Shown here piece by piece: positions 21,780 to 33,420 of a stretch of 64,000 nucleotides of DNA. A program made the translations under genes and the position numbers. The stretch spans positions 7,167,001 through 7,231,000 of the forward strand of contig JAPFBL010000068.1 in assembly GCA_026182355.1 (NCBI GenBank), in the 5' to 3' direction. The notes beneath the pieces were generated by a model, which saw nothing but the letters and a program-made list of their open reading frames with translations, was not told the DNA's origin and made no database searches. The stretch's first letter is position 1. Each line of letters starts with the position of its first letter. The stretch comes from Hermatobates lingyangjiaoensis. Taxonomy: Eukaryota > Arthropoda > Insecta > Hemiptera > Hermatobatidae.

Positions 21780-22420
21780 TTCTATGGGACGAAAAAGTGC
21801 ATTCCAAAATCTTCAATATTATCCAAAAAAAATTTTATCCATAAAAATTAGAAAATCTGCATCTGATATTAAGTTTTCTAGAATGGTGCAACATATAGAT
21901 TGATTAGAACATTCAACTTGATTATAAGTCAAAATTGTTACGTTTTATTAAAAAAAAATTACTGTTGTTTTAAAAACCTAAGGTTACTTTTTGTTTATTG
22001 CTTTTTTGCCAGAATTTCAAGACACTAGAATTAGTAGTTTTGGAGAAAAAAAGTAGTATAAAAGCAGGATTTAGCAAAAAAAAGTGACTTTGCCATCATC
22101 ATCATGTATACATCATGTATAATTGCACCCAAACAAACAAATCATCTACATCACGATACCCATATCTGTATAAAATATTAATGTGATCCATCAAAGATGT
22201 TGGACCATAGCGTGGCCACAAACTTTGGATACATACTCACCAACTACCCCCCCCCCCCCCCCCCCCGCACACACACACACACACACACAGACAGACATCA
22301 TCGAAAAAACGTCATAAAATGACTTCTGGGAGACCTCAAACATATATATCCGTCAAATCGAATTTTTTCACCATCAATTTGCTTTACTTATTGCAATGTA
22401 AAAACACTTAAACCTTTATT
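21780..22420 (+). repeat. dispersed repeat family B, copy 1
   Basis: This segment is an inverted relative of 32870-33420. Paired landmarks are TGGATACATACTCACC here and GGTGAGCATGTATCCA there, and AAAAAAGTGACTTTGCCATC here and GGGAAAATCACTTTTTTTGCC-like sequence there. It includes a homopolymer and CA-repeat block followed by ACAGACATCATCG and GACCTCAAACAT. The CA tract, then AGACATCAT, then GGGACCTCAAA order defines the family. No protein is encoded. Confidence 0.6.
22247..22290. repeat. C20 tract and (CA)n
   Basis: Twenty C residues (22247-22266), a G, then about eleven CA units lie inside repeat family B. Confidence 0.95.
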
Positions 22421-23569
22421 TTTTTTTCATTTGTTTGAAGTAGAACTCAGGTGATAATCTTAACAATTATCCCATCACAGGTTTGTTCGAGAGCTAGTGT
22501 AGAAAAACGCTGACACAAACAGAATTAGATGAAATGGATGAGATTGTGTTGTGTTTTCAAAGTTGGCCTTATTAGTTTATCTCTAGTAAAAGTTAATCAA
22601 ACAACCAGTTTTAACATTTGACAAGCTCTATAATGAAACTTCAAGGGAATTACCAAAAAATATAATTATTGTTTGTTCAAGAAAAAAACTGATTAATCGG
22701 GAAGGCATTTAGAAAATACTTTCAAATCTGATTGTTATATCTGCTTGTGGTAATAGTATTTCAAATCTGCATAATTCTGCAAACAAATGACTACATCCTT
22801 TTCAACTTGTTAAATTTTTCTTCAATATTTTTTTTATCATTTTACACAATATTTTAATAATGAATCACAATTATACAGCTCAATAAATTGTAAGCGTTTT
22901 ATATTACAAAATTATTTAAGAGTCTTTTTAAAAATGTTTACATAACTTTTTTCATAGATTTCAAAAATCAGTCAATTATTATAAAAAAGTCGTTATATTT
23001 TCAATAAGACAGACCATTATATAAACAATATACGTTTCTAATCATTCAAATAATATTTGTTAAAGCTTTTTTTTAAAAAAGTGATTTACTGACTGATATT
23101 AATGTTGGAATAACCAATCAGTAACTTCTTTGGGTTTCAGTATCTAGAAAAAACTCTTGCATGTCTGCACCCATCTTTACTAATAACCTTATATGTAACT
23201 ATACAAGTTACGTAAAAATTTACGGGTAATTTTTGTACATTTACGAATAATAAGTTAAGTAAACGTATTATCAAACCCATCAAAAATCAATATAATTAAC
23301 TGACTCCTTATTATATAGCCATCATCATAGGTGAGTTCTATTGAAAATTCATCGACGGTTGAAATTTCTGCACGGATAACTCCTGCCCCATCATCACCTC
23401 TAATCTCTAAAATTGTTTTAAATCCTCACAAAGATGCTGAAATATTGAGAACATCGCTTGTATTTCGATGAAACCCACGTATTAGAACTTTTCAGTATGT
23501 GAATTTTTTATGCAGATCTGTCTTATTGTAACGTCATCACCAATAATTGCATTTTATTGAAAACTATAT
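22421..23569. other. intron 1, no feature recognised
   Basis: AT-rich sequence between copies of repeat family B, with no coding similarity seen. Confidence 0.5.
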
Positions 23570-23740
23570 AGCTTTGATCCCACATCCACCCACTTACACA
23601 CACACATCATCATCATCATCCTCAAAAAAAGTCAAAAAAAAAAGGAATTTAGAGACCTCAAGACATGTAATTTTGTGAAAATCTTGAGATGGATGTTTTT
23701 CATGAGTATTATACCTGACTTATAGTAAGGTGGAAATAAA
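23570..23740 (+). repeat. repeat family B, copy 2 (partial)
   Basis: The order CACATCCACCCACTTACACA, CATCATCATCATC, GAGACCTCAAGACATG and TTTTGTGAAAATCTTGAGAT parallels copy 1 and the inverse of the copy at 32870. It is a shortened, diverged copy. Confidence 0.5.
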
Positions 23741-24419
23741 ACTTTACTAAAGTGATCATTTCACTTGTTACTAAATATACAAAAATGCTGATATAAATTC
23801 ACTTGGTTTCTTGAGTTTACCACTCTAGTAAGCTTACAATATTAAGTAATTTATAATTATATAATAACTCATTGAAACGGGTTCTAGCAATTTTAGGTTT
23901 AATCTCTGCTTAGTGAAAAATTCATTTTGTATAGTACATCTAAATAAAAAATAAATTCCTTCACACTGAATTAGGTAGAAAATGGAAAAAAGTTTCACTT
24001 CTTTATTCCCAGTTGGTAAAATGGAGAGGGAAAATCTAATAGAGCCGGCTGTCTGCTGTAAGGGAAATAAAGAAAGTTTATAAACTTTACCACGTGTTCA
24101 CGAGTCCAAAGAAAACGAGATATTGTCTTCATGTTTCTGTTTCAAGTTTAGTTGAATTCCAATCACCCTTTCAAGTATACATTTTTCTTATAAAATTATA
24201 AATATTGGTTATGAATATAAATAATCATTTAAAATTCATAGCAGACAAGAATATTGAACTTTATTAAAGAATAAGAACTATACTATACAATTTACTTTTA
24301 AATGATAGTTTTTTGAGATTAGTTCAAGTATTACTGCTGTAGAGTTTGTCATGAAATATGAAATGATATATTTTACAATTGAGGATTAAAGTATATATGT
24401 GTATACTCGTATCATATGG

Positions 24420-24451
<32 letters not shown>

Positions 24452-24979
24452 CCCCATTTAATTGTTATCATTAAACTATAAAGAATTCAACATCATATAA
24501 ATACTATTGACTTATGAAATATATAAATAATCAACTATAAAAATAGTCTACATTATAATGTAATGGTAATAGTGGTATAGTCTACCTATGGTTTACACAT
24601 AGGAGAACAACAATAAAAATTCATTTCAATATTTTGAGGTTTATCGTCAACAAGATGGGATGACATGGATTAAAAAGCAAACGAAGACACTGAAGCCAAA
24701 AGTTTAAAGAAATGAACTTTACGGTCTCAAAAATGTCTTACTGGTGATGACGGATATCGAAATATTTAATTGAGATTTTTCCAGTGTTATTTTATATGGT
24801 TTCCTTGTGCTTGGTAAATTGTTCTAACTTTATATTATATAAATATTGATAAAAGTGTCAACCGTTGAATAGAAACAAAACTGAAGTTTTTTATATATAT
24901 ATATATATATACGAGTTCAAAATTCAAGAAGAGTAACACACAGAGTAAGGAAACACACCTACAAACTCAAATTTTTGGG
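23741..24979. other. intron 1, TA arrays near 24420 and 24890
   Basis: AT-rich sequence with TA runs at about 24419-24447 and 24890-24911. The second run is followed by GAGTAACACACAGAGTAAGG, related to the inverted repeat at 3119-3189. Nothing coding is recognised. Confidence 0.5.
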
Positions 24980-26160
24980 TAATCCGTCTTCAGGAGAAAA
25001 GAGAAAGGGAGACCAAGCACGTTGTAGACGTAACGGCAAGTGATATATATATAGTATGAAATGAAATGATTCACAGGACTTAATATAAAAATGATAAAGA
25101 AAGTGACACAAAAATAGATACGCACATAACTCAATTCCCTATTTCGGTGATCGTCACCATCAGAAAGCAAAATGTCCTGCAGGGAGCAGGGTAGTGACTG
25201 AAGTCCAACAGCACGACCGTTACACACTTAGAGCTACCACAACCACCATCAAGTGGTGGGAGGGAATTTTTTTCAAATTCTTTCCACTTCTTTTATGTTT
25301 AAAAACCACCTTAATTTCTTACCGAAAACCTCTCATCTGAAAAGTTCTCTAATACACCTCTCCTCAGTTTTCTAATAAAAATAGTATTAGAAATAAAACA
25401 GCGTAGACGTCCTGGTTGTCAATCTTGTCTTTTTATCGACCTTAGTCCTGCCTTCGCTTCCCGTCTCAATTATCGTTCGAATCCTATCCATGACCATAAC
25501 TCCTGTACTTCCCATAACTGCGTTTGTATTCTGGACTACATTCAGTGAGACCCCTTTCACGGTGGCTTGGTTTCAACTACATGAGCCTTCCTATTGTCAA
25601 GCAGCTGTAGTTGGTCAACGTAGGAACCTACGTTGATTGAGTCCCATGGACTCAATTTTAATGACTTTTTCAGTATTCAAATTCTGAAACAGATCCCCGA
25701 TCCTACTACTCCAGTTACTTTAAAAGCTTCTGAGGAGGCAATTATATCTTTGCTTGCAGCTAGATTGTCTCTGTCCTCACCCCTAACGTTTTTTTATTTG
25801 TAAAAAAAAGTAGTATTATGATTGTTATTGACTGACTGGTTAATCAAATAGTTTATTTTTGTTATAAAATATGATAATATTTGTTTTATTGTTATTATTT
25901 TTTTATCAGAATTAGTTTTTATTGTTTATCCTTTTTATAATTATTTTTTCATTCGTTAATAATTTCTTATTTGTTTCATCCCCCCTCCGTTCTTGGCTAA
26001 AGATGCTGCTGATATAATTGAGGGTGTAAAGCTCGTGCTCTTGCACTTCAATAACCGCCCTGCCTTCCTGCGGGATTTTTCATCTCCTGATGACAACGAT
26101 TGTCGAAATATGGAAATGGTTTATGTACGTGCCTATCTTTATGTTACTTTTGCTATAATA
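24980..26160 (+). mobile_element. Penelope-like element, copy 2, with inverted tails
   Basis: The centre (about 25400-25800) holds a broken endonuclease. NSCTSHNCVCILDYIQ, a stop, DPFHGGLVSTT matches the GIY-YIG region of the other PLE copies, and TLKASEEAIISLLAARLS follows as in copy 1. Tails flank it in opposite orientations. On the minus strand, about 25227-25060, translation gives YVRIYFCVTFFIIFI. On the plus strand, 25993-26160, it gives YVRAYLYVTFAIIYI. Each tail carries the hairpin module (25142-25163 minus; 26087-26108 plus). Inverted terminal repeats are a known arrangement for Penelope elements. Stops make the copy inactive. Confidence 0.7.
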
Positions 26161-26183
26161 TATATATATATATATATATATTG

Positions 26184-26217
<34 letters not shown>
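26157..26217. repeat. (TA)n then (TG)n microsatellite
   Basis: A TA run at about 26157-26181 and a TG run at about 26184-26217 directly abut the 3' tail of the PLE copy. TA arrays also border several other hairpin elements in the window. Confidence 0.95.
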
Positions 26218-26219
<2 letters not shown>

Positions 26220-27479
26220 CCGTACATATGTGTCTAAACAAGTGTCTAAACTTAGTGAGCAGTCACTCTTCAATAATTTTCTCCAGTTTTCCGATAGGTC
26301 TCAGGACACTCTCTTGAATTGTTTGTCCTCTTTTCAGGGTATTCTGAAATAATTATGCTTTCTATACTTTCTGCATCGATTGTGAAGAAAATTTTCTATT
26401 AATGATGTTAAAATATTTTGCATATGGAACAAATACGAATACAATACGACTCACACATGTCATTTTAACAATTATTCGTGAGAAGTCAGAATATGTCTTA
26501 TTCAAAATATGGAAACACAGTTATCTGAAATGATCTCTCTCCATGGAAGATAGCTACCGGAAACTCTCCTCAGACCAGAAAACTTCACCAAAAATGGGAA
26601 CCAGCTGGTCTTATCTTCCTTGTTATGTTACCCGCATGATTGATTCCATATTTTGCTTGGTTCTGCCTAATATAAAGTATTCAAAGTGAATATTCCATTG
26701 GCACATATATTGATTGAAATCGATCATAACAAGAAAAACGTCACAATTTATTCCGGTCACAGTCAAATCGTAATTGATAGATACATTGCCTAAATTGACT
26801 ACTAAACAAAATTAAATAACTGAATGATATGAATGATATTTCTAGCAAATAGTCATGGAACCAGGATGCCAATTAAAAACATATATATAACATGTGTCAT
26901 CATCAGGATATCAGGATGAGAAATTATTCAAACAGACGAAAAACTATAACCTAGTTTAATATATGTTAGTGTATTTATTATAGTTACTTTATTATAATTT
27001 ATAGAACTAACATAAATCAGGTTCTGCCAGTCTTCCACATTCAGATCAATCCCTCATACCAACGTTTCAATTTTAATTAAAATATGTTTTATAGATTTGT
27101 AAAATTGATGATGATGAATTCATTAATGCATAATAAACTCCTATAATGGAAAAGCGTCACGAGAATTACGGTTATTAAAATTGCACAGGACTGAATATTG
27201 CTTACGTCTCATCGTACCTCTCAAGCTTATGGATAATAGTAAAATTTAAAAAACCGTGATAGCAAGCAAACAATACTGTGATCATGCAACAAAGGTCCCT
27301 TATAGAATAATATAGAAAAGTGTCTCAGTCATCCTACATGCAACAATTAATTATAGTTAAAAACTAACTAGAATTTCAAATAGCTTTTACAAGTGAAATA
27401 TTAAGTGATAATATTATGATTTCTCCTGATGTCAATGAGAATTTGATCACTAGGCCTAAAATTTAATTTAGTGAATAAA
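26218..27479. other. intron 1, no feature recognised
   Basis: AT-rich sequence. The 25993-26352 open frame that runs into it is the PLE tail read through the microsatellite, not a gene. Confidence 0.5.
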
Positions 27480-28010
27480 CAATGGAATAAAATTGGATAA
27501 TATATGCCATGTTGAAGAAAATGAAATCATTTGTATACAAGATGCGATCTGTGGAGCAAGATATTTGGAATATGATAGTACTGTACTTAAACAGGAATTT
27601 GGTTATTAATGGATCTCCTATTTCTCCATTTATTACCAATACATTTATCATGATTTCATTGTTGAAAGACCATATTAACAAACTAGGAACCATCGGAAAA
27701 TTTATTGAGTTATAGTTTTATGATTTATTTTCATATTATTTTCAAATTATTGAAAAGGAGAGAAGGAATGCCCTTTATATATTTCTAATTCATCTGACTG
27801 TAGTTTAAAATATAACTGTAAAAAGATTGAACTCTCACTTTTTCTGGATATAAAAGTTATACATGGTGAGAACGATATTTCAACAGATTGATACAGAAAC
27901 CCTTGTGGTTGCTGTAAGAAGCTTACGTTATTATTCAGTTCATTCTTGGAACCGAAAAGAGAATTACTTATAAAAATTAATTTTTTTTTGTATTGTATAT
28001 GGTTATACAA
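27480..28010 (+). pseudogene. Penelope-like reverse transcriptase fragment
   Basis: In shifting + frames I read TYFEYDSTV-like and LKQEF, then GSPISPFITNTF. This corresponds to the RT motif Q-x-F-G-x-x-M-G-S-P-x-S-P typical of PLEs. About 200 bp later come LSLFLDIKVIHGENDISTD, a stop, YRNPCGC, equivalent to the FLDV-x-I...T-D-W-Y-R-K-P motif downstream of the catalytic site. A KKLTLL-FSSF segment follows where S-x-H-P is expected. Stops and frameshifts are frequent. No endonuclease follows within about 2 kb, so only the RT part is kept. Confidence 0.65.
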
Positions 28011-29300
28011 AATAATTATCAACATTCATGTTTTAAATTAATAATAATATCAGAAAATGAAAGTATTATTACAGAAAAAGGCTTACTTAAATAATATAAT
28101 TGAACGTTTTTGGACTAAGTATTTAAGTCAAATTTTTAAAATTCTATACGAGCATATGTGTATATTTTTTGTGTGTGAGTTTTGTTTTATAAAAGAACAT
28201 TTTAAATGTTACTAATTTCTTGTTGAATTGTTAGCTTTCTTATTTATTTAATAGTCTTGCTTATTTATTTATTAGATCTTTTAGAATTATGCCAAGCAGT
28301 TCAACAAACTTAATTAGCAGTTCAATCGATCATAATTAGTTAATTAATATGAGTTTTCCTATAACGTATTTTCATATAAACCAATATTTGATGTGAATTA
28401 ATTCTAGTAATATGTTGTGATTATTCACCTTATTCAAACTATACTTTTACTTTCCTCAGCACAAGGACACATTTTATAAATATTTACTGAAGTAAGATAA
28501 ATTAAGGCAGTAACAACACAGCAAACATTTTGACTTCAAATGATGCTGGACACTTACAAACAATGCGCTCTCTATTAAGCTAACATTATTTATCTATTTT
28601 CATGTGATTTAATCATTAATTATCTGTTCGAGTGAGAAATGTTCCAAATGAAACCATGCTTATTTTGTACACTATCGATATCATGGTTGAATGGAACGAA
28701 GCGCTTATTGTTTATTTTTAATAACCACACTTTTTGATTATTTGAAGCAGAAGTTTAAGGCGTTCTTTGTTTATTATTAACACCTATATTAGTTATGGTA
28801 AGACACGTTCTCAAGTTTAGGACTCATGTGTGTCTACTATTTCAGTCTTCGATCCTAAAGCAAAGCTTGTGCATTTGGTCTCTCAGATAGGAGTCAAAGC
28901 GTTACTACGATAAATAAAGACTCGTTCATAGAATTAGCATGCTTGTGTGTACTTTCAAACCAAAATGGGTGTGGCATAACATAAAGAGCCATGCATTCGA
29001 TACGTTGATTACAAGCAAATAATGCTGCTATGATATAAAAAAGGCGAACAAATTTTTGGTTTAGTGAAGTTTATTAACTAGTATCTCTTTAAAAGTAGTA
29101 AAAGATTACTTTATACCTAACATCCTATAGACTCACTCAAAAGAATAGTGTACTCAATAGCACAATTTTGTGCATCTTAAAAATTTGAAACAGGCAATAT
29201 AAAATGCTATTTAGGTAAAAGATGCCAAAAAAAAGCGCATGAATGACGTCAAAAAGAAACAAGAACATAATTTGAATATCTGGTACATATATGATATATT
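28011..29300. other. intron 1, no feature recognised
   Basis: AT-rich sequence with no recognisable coding similarity or clear repeat structure. Confidence 0.5.
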
Positions 29301-29304
29301 ATAC

Positions 29305-29395
29305 AAATCTGTCATACAACGTGAACCGTTGTTGTATACGTCTGACCGGTTTTGTACGTCAACAAGGGTGATTCACGATGTATGACGGATTTGCA
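29305..29395. repeat. imperfect palindrome
   Basis: ACAAATCTGTCATACAACGTG on the left pairs with the reverse complement of CACGATGTATGACGGATTTGC on the right. The inner part is less well paired. A short hairpin MITE bounded by AT-rich sequence is likely. No coding content. Confidence 0.7.
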
Positions 29396-30379
29396 TAATC
29401 ATATGTTTACTAACTTCTGTGCTGTTAACAATATTCATGTATCTAATATACATAGGAGGTGACGTATATTATTATTAAGAAGTAATAAAAGTGTTAATAA
29501 CTTTATTTATTTGTATTGAGTTATTTTAATATATAATATATGTATTATTTCGGAATGTTTGTTTCTCTTAGTGACTTCATTATAGGGACTCCGTGGTAAG
29601 ATAAGGTACTTCCAGCATATATCAGTTTCTGGTTTTACTTAATAACCATTCATATATCCTAAATAATAAATTCTAATAATAGGATTAAAAAATTAAATAT
29701 TAAAGTAAATGTTTCTTCTAATTCAAGGGTTTTTTTTCATATACTTGATATACAATGGGTAAAAGTTTTAATCTTCGTAAGCGTGATAAAAAAATGGGAA
29801 AAAATAAAAGAATTTTTCACTTGGGAAAACAACTGCAATCATGAGAAACCTTTAGAAAGAAAAAGCAAAATAATTAAAGAATAGGTTGGGGCAATTAGAG
29901 ATATAGTAGGATAAGTGGAGGAGGTCTTTTTCAGGCCATATTTAACAGTGTCTCCCTGCAGGCTCATTAACATGTCCCACACAGGCCCATTACCTGCCAT
30001 GCCCAATCAACCTCATATTTCTCTTCCCTTTCTTCACTTCATCCCTCAAACTATCATTTTTTTTCTTTTGCTAGCTATTAATTTTCTCAAGTGTTTTATA
30101 TCAGTAGCAAAGTGAAATTAAATTGTTTTGTTACCACCAAAAATTTGTTACTTTTAACAAAAAACACTACCTTTCAAAGGCAGAATGTGTAAGAAATATT
30201 TTTTTTACCACATTATGTTTTAATAACTTCATAAGAGTTAATTTAATATGAAAACATATGAATATAATATTACATAAATATTAATTGGCTAATATAAAAA
30301 ATAATATAAATTTTTTAAATAGTTTGATTGTTTTTAAAAATTTTAAAATTTCCAAATTTTGAAAAATGTAAGACCCAAC
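29396..30379. other. intron 1, no feature recognised
   Basis: AT-rich sequence. A 66-codon frame at 29915-30115 has no recognisable similarity. Confidence 0.5.
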
Positions 30380-30406
30380 CTGATGATGACTATAGAATAG
30401 TCGAAA
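30380..30406 (+). other. CTGATGA-hairpin-GAAA module
   Basis: CTGATGA, T, GACTA, loop TAGAA, TAGTC, GAAA. The 5-bp stem pairs perfectly. It is one of about ten instances of the same layout in the window and lies just upstream of a PLE N-terminal fragment. The layout is that of the hammerhead core with one additional base; outer stems were not found. Confidence 0.6.
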
Positions 30407-30479
30407 GCTAGTAGATAATGGTCTTGTAAGTTATGTTATATTCTTTACATGTGATGTTAGTTTTCAATTGTTTTAAAAT

Positions 30480-30690
30480 TGTTGATATCTATTAAAGTGT
30501 TTCAAAAAAGTGTTTCAATGTCGTTTGGACAACTTATTTGGGAATTACCACCTTATATTCGTAAGACTGTCAGGAGACTGGAACAGCTTAGTTTCAAAGT
30601 CGTTAATGCCAAAGCTGCGGTACATTTTAACAAAATATGCCTCCAAGAAGATTTGCTGCCAACCTATACCTATACTGCCAAATATATATA
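30480..30690 (+). pseudogene. Penelope-like element N-terminal fragment
   Basis: The frame contains RRLEQLSFKVVNAKAAVHFN and then CLQEDLLPTYT. A basic helix followed by FN/FLxxC...xxPxF/Y is typical of the region before the reverse transcriptase in PLE proteins. The fragment ends abruptly in ATATATATA, again at a TA run. The identification is by pattern and neighbouring PLE debris, not by a catalytic motif. Confidence 0.5.
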
Positions 30691-30802
30691 TTCATAAAAG
30701 TATCGACCGTGGAATTGAAACAATACTAAAGTTTATTGAGACAAGGGTCAGTTCTTCAGGTTCAAATTAAACTCTCATTGCCAACATTTCGGTTTTTATT
30801 TA

Positions 30803-30928
30803 AAACCTTTTTCATAGGCAGAAGTATAAATTTTGAAACAGTAAAACTAAGTATTACATTACAAATTATTTTACTAAGAAAAATTGTCTGTGGATTTCAA
30901 CATTGACTGTAGTTTGAATGAATACAGT
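30803..30928 (+). repeat. dispersed repeat, copy B
   Basis: This is a direct copy of 12453-12576 (roughly 93-95% identical). Just upstream, the minus strand at about 30808-30778 reads GGTTTT, loop AAATA, AAAACC, GAAATGTTGG. That is another hairpin followed by GAAA. Confidence 0.8.
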
Positions 30929-31215
30929 GTCATGTTCTAATCATCTTCATCCTTATTATTATTTAAGTATTTATTATATATATTTCTGGATTTTCTTTAG
31001 TTTCAGTTATTTTCCTCTTAATTTTATTCATTTTTATTTTTTAAGTTTTTATCATTTATATTTTCTCATTTTCTTTATTTTCACTTACTATTTCTTAGCT
31101 CTTTGCTTATTACAGGTTTATTTTTCATACTTGTCTTGAAGCGGGCACGCGTGTGACAACACTGTTGATCTCCAACTGTCGCTTCGCAGGTTCGCTTGTC
31201 CCTATCTAAACTCTC

Positions 31216-31236
31216 CTGATGAAGGTTCAACCGAAA
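31216..31236 (+). other. CTGATGA-hairpin-GAAA module
   Basis: CTGATGA, A, GGTTCAACC, GAAA. The stem is GGT/ACC with a UCA loop. It sits about 200 bp from the 3' side of the minus-strand PLE endonuclease fragment. Confidence 0.55.
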
Positions 31237-31439
31237 ATTAGAGACAGTAAGTTTCATCATCAATCATTTTCAAAGACCTTATATATACAGAGTTTCATAA
31301 CACAATTAATAACGTAAAATTATTAAGAAATCTAAAATTAAAAAAAAATTAAAATAATACACCAAGTCAACATAGCACATAATCACAATAAGGGAGGTTA
31401 TCGAAAGGTAGCGGCATGGTGAGGTTTCGCCATGGTCTT

Positions 31440-31960
31440 GGTTACCTTGCATACGTCGTTTGCGTCTGGGAAGGTAATAAATAGACTTCTTTACCTCTTC
31501 CAGACTGATTCGTCTTCCGACTGCCTTCATATAGTTTTAAAATTCTTGAAAATCCTCCGCCCTGGCTGTCAATACTGGGTTGTTTTTCCAGGATAAAGAT
31601 GGCTTCCAAAATTTGCAATCTGGTGTGGTCATGTTCCTGTCTTAATACCACGGTGTTGTCAGTTAACATTTTCCTTGTTAATTGTACTCTGTGTGTTGTT
31701 GCAACATGCTCTTTGGGTCCTACAGATGCAAGATGCATAGTGTGCCTTTGTGAAAGCGTGGTATTGTAGAGCCAACGTATTTAGAGCCTAAGGACTCGTG
31801 GTTCCCTAATTTGAAGCTAAACTCGTATATAACGTTGGTTCTCTGGAGGGTTGCTTTCTTTTGCAGGTTGTTCTTAATTTTTGATGTGGCAAAGTGATAT
31901 AGTTAATTCTTAGTTCCAATCTGTCATCCGGCTTGAGGATGTTGTATTATTCTTGATAAT
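31440..31960 (-). pseudogene. Penelope-like element GIY-YIG endonuclease fragment
   Basis: Reading the minus strand from about 31930, I see KATLQRTNVIYEFSFKLG, then KYVGSTIPRF. This is the GIY-YIG core: V-I-Y then Y-V-G-S-T-x-x-x. The 98-codon frame 31738-31442 continues with RLQILEAIFILEKQPSIDSQ, matching the C-terminal R-x-x-x-E-x-x-x-I...P-x-I-N block of these endonucleases. The domain nicks DNA to prime reverse transcription. No reverse transcriptase is found upstream on this strand, so the copy is 5'-truncated. It belongs to a different PLE lineage from copies 1-3, which share NCVY-type motifs. Confidence 0.75.
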
Positions 31961-32229
31961 CGCTTTTAATATGCGTTCGTCGGTTTTATAAGCTTCGGAA
32001 AACTGGTTTTTATAATATAATAAATGTGTTGCGCCTATGTTTTTGGGATTATGTTGAATATCGTTACCATGAAGTTGAGGCAACCTTTTAAGATGGAGTC
32101 ACTTATGGCGGTATGACAGTTAAAAAATTAAATAAATATAAGTAATTATTTGCATTATTCCAAATTGTGTTTCAACACCTCTGTATATTGAACTTAAGGA
32201 GAAGAAAGAGAGGTCTTTAAAGAGTATCA

Positions 32230-32390
32230 GATATCATACAGACGAGAGAGAGACAGCTTAACGTCCTTTCCGAGGGACGAAATGCTCATATTTATTTACC
32301 TCCTGCGTAAATAAATTGAGTAACAGAGTGGGTATTGAAACCCCATCTGCAAGTCCTGAAGCGAACACATAGGCATTGGGCTACATAAAC
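32230..32390 (-). mobile_element. tRNA-derived SINE, diverged copy
   Basis: It shares CCGAGGGACGA, the TTTATT...AATAAAT hairpin and the B-box region (GGTTTCAATACC on the minus strand) with the SINE at 38543-38866. It is shorter at its tail and considerably diverged, so it is older. Confidence 0.65.
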
Positions 32391-32869
32391 CATCCGACAT
32401 CATATAAGCTTAACTATTCACCCATCAGTGGAAATTCTATACTTTACAAATGTACTGAAATGGGTATTTGCTTCAACTTTCAAATTGATTGTTTCTTAAA
32501 ATTCACAAACTCTTTAATTATGAATAAAAATATTATCATATAGTGAAATTGTGTATTTGAACTCTAAAATATTCATTAAAACTGAGACTATGAGAATTGC
32601 CGTGAAAGTAACGATTAATATATAATCGAGGATTAGTGTAGTCGACTGACAGAGGGTCTATGATTATTCATGTGTAGGCTTAACATAGTGGCCACTAAAC
32701 TCCCATAGAATGCATCACACTGAGTGAGTACACTCTAATCGGTAATAGCTATCCCTTGTTATTTACTGTCGTACCAGGATACAAGGATTTCAGTAATTAT
32801 TTAGTTTACATCATTTGTATGTTGTAAAACACTACAACATAAATACTGACTAGGTTATTTACTTTACTA
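32391..32869. other. intron 1, no feature recognised
   Basis: AT-rich sequence between a SINE remnant and repeat family B. Confidence 0.5.
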
Positions 32870-33420
32870 TAACTAAAAGTATAGTGATCGTGAAAAATAT
32901 TCGATCTCGACATTTTGACGAAATTACATATTTTGAGGTCCCACAAGTCGTATTATGAACTTTTTTTTTATGATGTCTGTTTTGTGTGTGTGGTGGGTGG
33001 GTGGGTGAGCATGTATCCAAAGTAGTGGCCATGCTACGATCCAGAATCTTTGATGCATCACATTGATATTTTACACAAAAATGGGCATAGTGCAGGTGAG
33101 CCCTGTAGTTTGAGAGCAATTATGAATGATGGGAAAATCACTTTTTTTGCCAAAAACTTGTTTATAGACTACAGGCTTTTCCTCCTAAACTACCGAATCG
33201 AAAGTCTTGAAATTTTGGCATTATCTTTGTGGCAACAAAAGCAATAATCGAAAGATAACAATAGATTTTGAAAACAACGGAAATTTTTTTTTAATAAAAT
33301 TTAAAAATGTTTACTTATAATTCAATCTCAAAGCTTGAGAGCGATACAAGCCATTGACAATATTTTCAAGTGTGAGTTTGACGGATCAAAATGAAACCAT
33401 GCTTAAATATAGAACATTAC
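32870..33420 (-). repeat. repeat family B, copy 3 (inverted)
   Basis: This is the reverse-complement relative of 21780-22420, with GTGTGTGTGGTGGGTGGGTG in place of the CA block and GGTGAGCATGTATCCAAAG. The 86-codon minus-strand frame here, with its THPPHTQ stretch, is a by-product of the repeat. Confidence 0.65.

Noticed and set aside
25993..26352. 119-codon ORF as a gene
   Set aside because: It is a PLE tail read through TA and TG microsatellites (runs of IY and CV residues). The homologous minus-strand tail at 24967-25227 confirms its repeat origin.
30380..30406. Confident hammerhead ribozyme
   Set aside because: The CTGATGA and GAAA boxes and a paired stem are present, but there is an extra base before the stem and I could not find the outer stems I and III or a UH cleavage site.
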